Assembly: GCA_012064415.1 (NCBI GenBank)
Contig: SSNU01000101.1
Location: 247,382-311,381, forward strand
DNA: 64,000 bases
Source: Gyrodactylus bullatarudis
Lineage: Eukaryota; Platyhelminthes; Monogenea; Gyrodactylidea; Gyrodactylidae
Direction: 5' to 3'
The notes beneath the pieces are model-generated. The model did no database searches. It saw only the letters and a list, made by a program, of their open reading frames with translations, and was not told where the DNA came from. This document shows, one piece after another, positions 25,801 to 37,800 of the stretch (position 1 is its first letter; every line of letters begins with the position of its first letter). Position numbers and translations under genes: made by a program.

Positions 25801-28800
25801 AAATTTATGTCTGCAGACTCCCTGAAAGTCTGTAGATTCCCTGGTTCACTAGGAAGTCTACAGACTTTCAGGGAGTCTGCAGATATAAATTTCCAGAATC
25901 ACTGTAACATATACAAAAAATTACAAGAATAGATGAAAATAGATCTGATTGGCCTTGGTATTATGCGAAGTAAGGTTAGAGGAAACGTTTATCCCTCAAA
26001 TATACCCTATTTTTCTCAAACCTTCCTTTTAGAGTTTAAAACCAAATAAAAATATTTTCGATAAACTTCGTTCAAATGGATTCATTTCGAACTCATCAAT
26101 CCCTCATTGCTTAATATAAACGAAGCATCTTTTTATACTAGGTCTAGAAGATGGTAAATAATAAATCTCAAGCCTATTTTAAACCTTGATCTTGTTTTAC
26201 GTTGAAGCTCATCACTAGAAGGAGGAAAATTGGAACAGAATGAAAAGGTTTAGGTTAAACTTTTGAGACTAATCTTTAGTGCACTCTCTTCTTGGTTTAT
26301 TCTGCAGTAATTCATCTGAATGATAATGAAACTGAGGGCTCACCACAAGGAATTCGTTTTCATGTCATAATAGAAAGACCTAGATGGTTCCAAGTAAACT
26401 TCCTTCCATAGAAGATGTTGATATGTTTCAATTTGAATTCAATTTTAGTAGTTACAAAATGCCTAGTCATGCTAGTTATTCAAGTTATTTTCAAATTTCA
26501 TAGAGCTGAGATTTCATTCTTGGAGATAAAACAGTATTTAAATTATACGGGTATGATTACTCGATTATTGTTATATTTTCATCTATGAATTTGGGTAATA
26601 AGTAAACAAAAATTCAACTTTCTTAGTAGGACTAGTTTGACGAATGGGTGGTAAACGAATTATTTTCTTAGGCCTAGATAATAATTATTATGATGAATTG
26701 CTGATGAAGTGGTATGTGTGTTACTATAAGGGTTAAATGGTAGACTATTTCTTGATTCTCTCTTGAATTTTCACACTAATTTCTTCTTTGAATGTCAAAG
26801 AGAATACTGCTAATAACAGAGTATTCACTCCAATGGAATGACTAACGAGCGACATCTTTCAATTCAAAATCTCTAATAAAGATATTTTACAAATTATGGC
26901 AAATTCTTTTAGATTCATGTTCAGAAGGTAAGACTCCACCCCATACCCAGTCTTAACGAACAGTGAGGTGGGTGGGTATGTGCATTTATTTTTTGATGGT
27001 TCTCAGTTTAACCTGAGGTCAAATGGCGAAAACACTCGTCATCGTCAATCACCTCAAGTGAGATAGATAGAAATGCAAATTCATTGAGATATTTTGAAGT
27101 TTGAAATATGCAAAATTTGACAAAAAATAACAAAACAACAGAGAAGCCTATGATTCTCTTCCAGAAAGGGCTTCCAAATTAATGTATGAAAAAGAATAAC
27201 TTTTTTATTTTAATATTTTCACATTTACAACAAAATGGGTTCTTGACAAATTTGAGAATGAATCATCCCTGGGAAATATGAAGAATCTTTTATTGATAAC
27301 ACTAATAGCAATGACAAATTAAACAAGGATTTTTTTGAATTCATGTCTTTTTTGAAACAATAAGATTGATTTTTCAACAGGTCATCTGATTAGTTTAGTT
27401 AAGGTTTATTAAATTTTTTTTTTTCGGATCTGGACCCATAGGAATAATTGATTAAATAATAATTAAAATTGGGAGTTCTAATAATGATAAATCTAATAAC
27501 ATAGTACATATTTTTTTCCGTATGAATAAAACCAGATACATCCTTTAGATTAGAGTACGCCAAATTTTTCAACTTTTCCCATTCTTAATCTCATTTTGAA
27601 GATGATCGAAAACTAAGCATTTTTTCCTATAAAACCTTACGTTTTCGAGTTTGTTCTAGTATACAAAATCTCGATTAAAAATGACAATTTTTGAACAAGC
27701 GCCAAGATTTTTTCACTGAATTTTACTACGAAAAGGGACAAAATTATGATTTTTTGAATAGTTTTTGCAACATTTTGAATAAAAACAGGGCTTATAGTGA
27801 AAATTGAGTATTTTGTTGAAAGAAATCCCTATGAAATTAGGTAAATTTTGATGATTTTAGAGAAAATGGGATTTTTGTATATCAGAACATGGAAAATTTT
27901 CATTTTGATTTTCAAAAATTTGTTTTTCATGGTTGAAAAATCAATTTTTGATTAAGACATGGAACATTGTTAGGGGAAAATAAAATTTTATATTACCCTA
28001 CTGTAGAGCCTGTTGAGTTTAGATGAAATTTAAATCTTAAGAAAATTAGAAAGATCAGATTTCTTGACAATCTCAGTACTGAAACTTCTAAAGCTAAGAT
28101 TCTGTTATATTCTAGTTAAATCTACTGATCATTTCAATCATGCATCAAAACAATTATAATATGGAAAATTATGGATTATTTGAGCATTGCGGCAACACTT
28201 GAATGTCTTCTTTCTATTTCTTGACAGTATAACTTACATGAACCTGTTTAATTTGAGTTTTGGGTCTTTACTTAGGTAAAGTGAATCATACGGATTAGCC
28301 TTGCTGAACATTCTGATGAGTATTTCTTTAACTGTATTCGCGAATAAAGAATTTTCGTTAGATTTAAGGAGGTTAAATGAATTCATAGAGATGTAAATCC
28401 AACGTATAGGACAGAGGTCATCAACAGTCTTAACCCTTTTAGCTCCGAATCCTTTTAATGACTTCAGAGATTGAATTAAGATATAAAAAAATATTTGGAA
28501 TCAGAATAAATATCAGAAATATATAAAGACCAAGAATAAGTTCTTTAATTATCATTCTTTCGAAATTTTCCATTCATTTTCTTTATCTACTTTCAAGCGA
28601 CCGAACCGTAATTCAATAGCGTGTAACTTGTAGTTATAGGATCTTTATTTTTATATTTATTATTTTGACCCACATATAGGCTTCTGATCAAAGATTCGTA
28701 TCACTTTTGGATATTTCTAAGAAACGAGAAATTACTGAAAATTCTGCCATGTCTGAAAATTCATCTTTTTTTACCCTTCAAAACACTTACCCCCCCCCAT

Positions 28801-31800
28801 CTTAGTATTACTGTCTCTATTGCTAATGACAGGATAAAAAGTCTGTTGAATTATAAAAATATCTGATACTATTATTATTATTTTTAGTTAAAATCATTTC
28901 AGACAAGTAAATTAATCTCTAAAATTACAGGGATGATTTGAATTTTAAATAGCAAGTTTAATAGCTATATTAATTTGATTACATCTAAGTCTAGTAAGGA
29001 TTGGTTGTATTATTCAGTCTTGAACCATAGCTATAAAGTCAGCAGTTATATAGATTTTTTTTCAGTTCTAATAATATATTCTCAATTCTGTTCTACTAGG
29101 ATGATAGTGTTGTTCATGAATACTGTAGATGTTTCGTTCATTGAAGATATAGCTATAATATGAAGATGGGAATTTATAATTTTCCCCAAGAATTCTCGAT
29201 TCGAATTTGGCGTAAGTTTTTCTGGAATCTAGATTATGAGCTATCTTTCATCATTTTAATTTTAAGTTGAAATAGAGATCAAAAGTTTTGCGAGACAAGA
29301 AGACCGGTTATCATTGATGCATTAACTCATAATATTTAGGGATCTTGAATCATCAAAAATTTATTAATTTTCAACAAAACTTTTCGAGAAGAGGAAAATT
29401 TAAGGTTAAGTCGATATATATGGCTATTAAGTTTCTGTTCCGAGAGTAAAATCACAAAAAAGCAAAGATTAAAAAATATAGCTTTCATAAATATTGACAG
29501 AGTTTAATTGAAAACATCATCCGACAAAATATCGTTCTATGCTTCTATAATATGAAAAACAAAATTATAAAAATTTTTCAATAAAAAATTTAATTTGAGC
29601 AGTAAAAATGATCACAGAATTAGATTTTCACACGATGATGGGTGTGATTCAGCATATTTGATTTCTTCGACTAATCGTGATCCTAAAAATCAACTTGTGG
29701 TCACACTCTCACTTTGTAATCAAAATTTACATTCAATTCAAGTTCAAGAAATTGGAATTCGGCACATAATTCAAGATTTGAAATATACCGTTATAAAAAT
29801 TGATTCATGAGTATGGAAATTATGATCTAAATTTTAAAAGATCTTGATAAAATTCGATTTCTTGATGAAAAAATTGAGAAATTAAAAAAATCATAAATTC
29901 CCATCTTCATAATTACTAGCTCCAATATGTTTTTATCGAAATCAATAGTGGTGATAATTATAATATTTAGGGATTTACTTGGTAGATTCTATAGAATTCA
30001 TATCTAAGGTACAATCTTTCCATTAAATGAATAAGTTAGAGTTGAGAATTTATCCACTAAGGATATACAGTATAATGTAAAAGGGAAGCACTTGACATTA
30101 AATTGAATTTCTCGATGAGAGGGTTCTATAGAATTGGGAATCCTATAAGCTCCATTTTGGAAAATCAATTTTTCTATTTCCTTATTCTACACCCTAGACT
30201 TGGACCAAATTTTGCAAAATTACTTAAATCGCCCATCTATATAAAAAAACTAATCTTCAAGTATTTAAATATAATCCTAACAAATTTCGCTTCAAAATAC
30301 CTTTCCATGCTTCTGGAATAAGATGAACATAATTGTGAAAATTTTTAAATTTAGAACGTTTTTTGACCTATCTAAATTGTAACATTCATGAAAAATAAGA
30401 GAAATTTCGTATAAGTCTACTACACACTATAGAACTATAGAATGAAAAGCTAATTTTTCCTTCGTATCAGTTGATTACTTTAGATGGTCAGATTTCTAAC
30501 ATTGACGACAAGTTTTTGGATCTTCTATAGTCTTATTCAAATTCTCTGTCTAGTTTTCACCTCTAAAAACCTCCCATGTCTATCATATTACTTTAGAGAT
30601 TTTATAGATTAGATACTCCCTTTGCACCCTATGTGTTGTATATTTTTGTATTTTTGATCAAGTATTTTAGATGCTTAATTCAAGATTTAAGTGGGTTTTT
30701 TGGTGACGAGAGATAAGTGCTGGTTCGATTCTCGGTTACGGTAAACTGAAGAGTCTCAATAAAGACGAAATGCCTCTATGTCAGCCATACATTTTTTACT
30801 AGCTTATAAATTAGATACACGCAGACAAGATGTGTCACCTCTCTGTATCCAAGAGATATTAAAAGATTTAAGCACTTGTCCCTCGTCACCAAAAATACCC
30901 ACTAAAAAGTTAAATTAAGTATCTTAAATGCTTAATCAAAAATACAAAAATATAGAAATGAGCATTGCTCACTGATCAATTAAAAAGTCTGTTAATTTTG
31001 TCTCAGAGATATACCTACCACGTTGGTAACTTCCCTTGGATAGCTCCCCCATTTTAATTGCTTTTCGGATTCTTTTTCTTCCTGCTTCCTTCCGATGAGT
31101 TAGGTGATAAAAAATAAATGCTTCTCTGAATCATGGATAGAAACAAACAAGAAACATTAGAGCTTGGATAAATAAAGTCTCGGTTGATATGCAGAATTTA
31201 CATTGTAGATGAAAATCAATCAGAATCGAATAAAATTAAGCGACGTCCAAAATTTTCAAGTTTTGGATTTTCAGCGCATTTTCACTTTGTTGAATGATTT
31301 TGAAATACCACAAGCAAATTCAATTATTTCCCGGATTTACATCCAAAATTACAAATATTCTGATTATTTTTTCAGATCCGATTAATCTAAAGAGGTATGG
31401 GTCACTATTTAACGTTAAATTAAGCTAAATAATGCTAATTCTTTATGCTGTGATCTGATTTGCAAAGTCATCTTTCTTTCTCCCTAAAATTTAGAATTAA
31501 ACTAGAGAATTTGATTAGTCTTTCACCTGTCATTGCAGTTTCAACTCTTAAAGTACAGACTTTACAAAGTGGTTGAAAAAACAAACGATAAAAGTTTAAT
31601 TCAATGAAGAAAATGTCTAGTTTTTCTTTATCAGATCTTTTGAGAGTGTTTTTAGACGTGCATTTCACTAGATCATGCAGGTTACTCTTTCAAACATCAA
31701 GATGAACCTTTATCCAATGAAATAAAAGAAATAACACTCTGTACTAACCATAAAAAAACAGTTTGCTGTACATTTAAGATTTGTATTAAAGAGTATTTCT

Positions 31801-34800
31801 TCCAAGAGAAGATTACAAATCTATATTCACTATATTTATGAATTTATAGATGTCTGTCAATTTTAATTCAAGGTAAACGATTTGTTTAACAAAAAATAAC
31901 TTTTTTTCCACACCTGTAATCAATAAGTTTAATCAAAATCAGGATATATTTTACATATTTGGTAATGTGTTAACTAGTTTGCATATATGGTGTCCCTTTA
32001 ACCAATAAATTTCATCCATGATCTCAACCAATAGAAATCGAGAGGAGTATAGATGATTTTCATTCGTTTCATAAATTTACAAAATTTCAAGTAAAAATCA
32101 CGTTTCAAACCACAAATATGCTATTGAAATAAGATTCCGGGGAGAAGAATTTTTACTGATTTTTTTCAGGTTTGTTTGGGAAAAATATTACTTTCCTTTC
32201 ATGTGGGTTTATTTCGAAACAATTCGCTAACATATGAAAATTTTCATGTGAAAAAAATTTCATTTTTTGGATTAAAATTTTGAATTTAAAATTATTTGTT
32301 ATTTTGAAACTGAATTGAAATTCTTAAAATCAGAATAGACATTTTCATAATTTATGTTTTATCGCTTATATAACACAAAATCGACAAAAATAAATTCACT
32401 GATCTATATTTGAATCTCATTTGATTCTGAGGTTCGAAATCATCAATTAAAAATTGATAACATATTTGAGGGACATTAGCTGCCTTATTTCCTGAAAGAT
32501 ATTCTGAGGTTGCTGACCATCAGTTATGCTGGATAGAAGACAAGAAAAGAGGTTTGAGGTGAATAAAAGCTTTTATTTTCGTCGGCTCTCTTTAGACCTT
32601 ACACCGACTTAGGAAAAATATATATACATACTAAAAAGCATCACAGTTTGGAATCTTGAAGAAGCGCCAAATTCCGATTTTTGAACTTTGTAAGAGAGTG
32701 GTAAAAAGTTGATTTTTAGGATCCCAATAAGACAAAAAAACCATCATAAAAATTTTGATGAATTCGTCATTTTTCAGGGATCTTGAAATATCAAATTTCA
32801 TCGACTTTCAAGTAGGGAAAATGATTAAAAAATCAACATTTAATTTCGACACGATTATGGGGTGATTCTCAAAACCAGATTTAGCATATTTAATTTCTTT
32901 GACTAATTGTGATCGTTAAAATAAACTTTTGATCACTCTCTCACATTGAAATCAGCAAAAATTTTTAGCTCAAAGTTCAAAAAAATGGGAATTTGGCGCT
33001 TCTTCAATATTTCAAATTTGCCGTTTTTTTTGAAAATTGATTTATTCTAAATTTTCTTTCTCTGTATCGTAAAAGAGGGCCTCAAAATTCTTGATCAAAT
33101 TCGATTTCTTGATGCATTTTAAGAGGACAGTTTATAAAGTTGGAATACATTGTTCATCAAGATAGAAGGAGTTATCAATGATAGGCATTGAGTATTGCTA
33201 AAACCTATCAATCACATTTTAATAAGGGGTATTTTCGATGATGATGATGATGATGATGATGATAATAAGAAAAAGTACAAAGATTCATTTAAAGAAAGGA
33301 AGTGGGAAGAGATAAAGAATAGATTAAATTCAAGGGTTAAAAGTGTATATTCTTACTTTTTATAGAATTGATATTTTATTATATGTATGTTTATAATAAG
33401 AATGAAAGAAAAAGATTAAAGAGCTAGCTGTAACATAGAGGGAAAGTGATCAGATCCTCAAATGTAATACAGTGTGGAAGGAGAAGGAATAAAATTTATT
33501 GGAATTTGATTTCTATAGCAAATCTACATGAAGCTTGATTATGTGAAGTTTGTAATTTTAAAATTTTTCTTAACTTCAAATTTGATTTGAACTTTGATTT
33601 CAAAGTGGAGTTTTTTTCAGGATCATAATAAGACGAGAAAATCAGGTATGCTAGGATATCAGTTTCGTGAGGACATTTCTTGATCTATTTTACTGCGTGA
33701 AAGTTTTGATTATTAAAGATCTGCCGAAGATTTATAGGAAATAATAGGTTTTTTGTAAATAAGTACGATGTAGAAATTACAGTGTTTTTAGACATTAAAC
33801 CTACTAGCAAAGTGTGGTCACTGGTTATTACTATATCCATGTGAATCTAACTTGATGGAGATTGTCTTCTCACACCTAGATGTTACAATTCGGATAAGCA
33901 AGTGTCAATTCCATAAGAGAGTCAAATAATATTCAACTCACGATGGCAGATGCAGACGTGTTTCGTCCATATTAGGACTCGAACGGGGGTTCTGGCTTAG
34001 TGGTTAGAAGCGTTGCCCCACAACGTTGAAAACCTGGGCTCGAATCCCGGCTATGGTGTACTGACGAGTCCTAATATGGACGAAACACGTCTGCATCTGC
34101 CACCGTGAGTTGAATATTATTTGACTCTCTTATGGAATTGACACTTGCTTATCCGAATTGTAACATCTAGGTGTGAGAAGACAATCTCCATCAAGTTAGA
34201 TTCACATGGATATAGTAATAACCAGTGACCACACTTTGCTAGTAGGTTTAATGTCTAAAATAGTAGGTTTCTTTGTCTTATTTCACCCTTTCAATGCAAA
34301 CTCCATAAATTTCATGTAATTTTTAAAAAAATTTCATCATTTAATCTTCAAGGCTGATAGATGTCAAAATACCAAGTCAAAATTCACGATTAAGATCTTT
34401 GATTTGGCCTGTTCCATATCGCTACATTGGTACTACAGGGTACTGAAATTTTTCACATAAAAATTTTTAGCTAGAAGAATATACACTTTTTATTTAACTT
34501 GTATGTTTAGGTGAAATTTAATCAAAGATTTGCCATATCAAAAGGCTCACTAAAGAATTTTGGAAAACTGATCATTTTGAGTTTTGGTATTTTCTATCAA
34601 GGTCTATGAATATTCTTTTGCTTATAATAATTATTCAATCAATGTCTTTGATAGGATTCAATCCAAGACATGAGAAAAAGGTAAAGTATGAAATGCATAA
34701 CAAGGGTATATATCCCACAATTTAAATGTAACCGAGATAGTGAAGGGGTGGGGTATTAAGATTGTGCTAGAGAATCGTGTCAAATTATAGTTATTCTTTC

Positions 34801-37800
34801 CTACAAATTCCCCATCTCTCAAGATTTCTTTCTGATGTACTTTAAAAAAGTTGTTTCATGTGTGTACTGAAATTTCCTCAATCATCTCATAATATTTAAG
34901 AAATACTTACCACCTTGATACAATTCTATAGAAATCAAAATTTGAGTTGACTCTTTTATGAAATTAACACTAGGAAGATAATCCCTATTGACCCTATCGA
35001 GAAGATAAGAAAATTAATCAAGGAAAAATTGATATGAAACGATTCTAAAAGAAATTCTAATGGGAATTCTATTCAATAAGGATTATTTTGATCCCATTTT
35101 CATCGAAAAAATTAACTTATCCAAATTCAGATATCTCTTTGAGACTTTTTGGTATTATTCAGATTTGTGATTAGCGTGAATTTTAAAATAAAGCTAGTAA
35201 ATATGAAGATGAGAATGGAGTTTTTAAAAATGGAAATTTGGCCTGACTCCGAGATTTGAAATATGCCGTAATTCTCCAAAAACTTTTTTTCCTATTGTAA
35301 AAGTAATCTAGATTAAGAAAATCTTTATCAAAATTCGATTTCTTGATGAAAAAATGAGGATTTTCTCATCTTTACATTAACTAGGTGGAGATTATGAGAG
35401 AATATCTGACTTTCAATAATCGCCCGAAAGGCTTAAGTTAGATTTCAATGGAGATAGGAGTAATTTGAGGGACTATAATTTTTAAAGCCACAATGATGCG
35501 TTGTAAGTAAATTTAAAGCAAAAATAGTATAATTTACAGAAGTGAAAACTCCAAGTTTTCTTTATGCTAGTTAAACTAATAAATCTCTAAACAATAGTTT
35601 TTTGAGTTGAAAAAAATGTGAAATTTCAAAACAAGGGTTAATTCACCTAATGAAATAATCAAGCGTACTTTGTTCACCTATCAAAAAAAGGTTTGTTATT
35701 CTCTGATATTTACTCAGAGACATCGAGAGAGGTAAGCTGCATTCTATATTTACTTGATAAAAGAATTAGTTTTCTAATTGAAGTGTAAATATATATATAA
35801 GTGCAAAATTCTAGTGATAATTTACTTTCAATCTAACAGCAAGCTGAGATGAAATACTGAGCTCTCTCCAATGCCTAGTGTAAATTGTTGCTTCTTTTTG
35901 GATCAATCTTTCTTTTCTTGTAGTGAAGGTTCTCTCCTGATTAGTATTATTGATCTATTATTTATAGTATGTAGTAGCATTAATGTTTTATTAACCAAGG
36001 TCAGTTGCCGTAATGATTCTTCTGTTGAAAATTGTACATTAATAATAGGAGGGAATAAGGTTAATGAAAAAAAAGAAAGCATACACTTTAACCTCAGTTA
36101 CAAACTTCTACTGATTTTCATTTACAGACAAAATGGGAGTTTCATCAAAATCGAAAAAAATCAGTTTTCAATCTACACCTAGTTACCTTGTAATATAAAG
36201 ATGGAAATTTATGGTTTTTACGAAATTCTCAATTTTTTCATCAAGAAATCGAATTTGATCAAGATTTTTTGGATTCTAGATCATGAGGCCCTCTTTAACG
36301 ATACGGAGAAAGAAAATTTAGAATAAATCAATTTTCAAAAAAAACGGCAAATTTGAAATATTGGAGAAGCGCCAAATTCCCATTTTTTTGAACTTTGAGC
36401 TAAAAATTTTTGCTGATTTCAATGTGAGAGAGTGATCAAAAGTTTATTTTAACGATCACAATTAGTCAAAGAAATTAAATATGCTAAATCTGGTTTTGAG
36501 AATCACCCCATGATCGTGTCAAAATTAAATGTTGATTTTTTTATCATATTCCCTACTTGAAAGTCGATGAAATGTGGTATTTTAAGATCCCTGAAAATGA
36601 CGAATTTATCAAAATGTTTATGGTCATAATCGGTTTTTTTGACTAATCGTGATCCTAAAAATCAACTTTTGATCACTCTCTCACATTGAAATCAACAAAA
36701 AATTTCAATTCAAAGTTCAAAATAATGGGAATTTAGTTTTTTTATCATGAATCTGATTTAAAGATTGATTTCGATTGCTTGAAAATCGAGAAAAATTCGA
36801 TAATTCAAAATCCATCTGTCAAAATTTTAATGGCAATACTTGAACTTCTTCTTTTATTTTGATCCTGAAAAACTTCCTCCCACTTTCATATCAATCAAAA
36901 TTTGATAAATCTAATCAAACTCTGTAAAATAACCATATTTCCTTTACATAGAGTGGCTCCCTAATTTTTAATTTTGAAAATTAAAAAAAGTTACTCGAGT
37001 TTTCATACTAACTTAGACACGTAGATTAAGAAAATTCAAGTTAGAAAGTTCTCAAATGCTTCCGAAAGCTTTTGGAAATCTTGACCTTCGGGTATAATAT
37101 GGTTATTTGAAAGTAGGTTAGCCATTAAATAAAAATTTAATTTTAGTTAAAAAAATGTATTTTAAAATAATTTTATCAATCGCTTTCCTGATATGAGATA
37201 TAAATTGATTGAAGAATATTACTTAAGCTGCTGTTCTCACATTACCTTGGTTTAAAAAATTGTTTTAAATTTTGAGTAAAAGTAGGGCATTTGAGATTCT
37301 TAGTCAGATTATTTATCAGATAATTTGATTATTTAAAACGATTATTTAAACCAAAATATTCAGCTGCAGCTTTCAAGGTTAGGTTTATTAATAAGAGTCT
37401 TCATAATAAGTTTTGATTTCCTCAAATGTCACAGGAACCATCATTTTACTCTGAATTTACTGTAAAACGTTTTTCTATGTGTCATTATGAATTTCGTCGT
37501 TTGTGTAATCTCTAATAAGTAGTAAAGAGATTCTGAACCATCAAAAATTCTAAAAGCATTTCTGAACAAGTTAGGCCAAAATCAAGCCCATATTCTGATT
37601 CAACTTTCCTTAAATATTATGAAAAGTCGGGTAACTTTTTTACGAATCATGGAGGGACCCACCCTACTTTAGAATAATTTTTCTTCAAATTGATAACATT
37701 CCCAAAAATCTTAAACATATTTGAATTCGTGATGAAAACTTCAAATCAACTTGAGAATTAATGAAACGATTTAGATTTTGAATCGAAAAAAATAAGACTT

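Larger units (their letters stand above)
24756..31375. other. Intron 4 of the unrecognised gene (6.6 kb)
   Basis: Holds the MITE at 25784, family C copy 2 (27554-28002), a full-length family A element (29151-29921), a family B copy (30220-30415) and a SINE-bearing foldback (30640-30960). No nested gene was recognised. Confidence 0.5.

Noticed and set aside
33237..33263. Short regular repeat as a CRISPR or satellite array
   Set aside because: Simple GAT trinucleotide tract without spacers.
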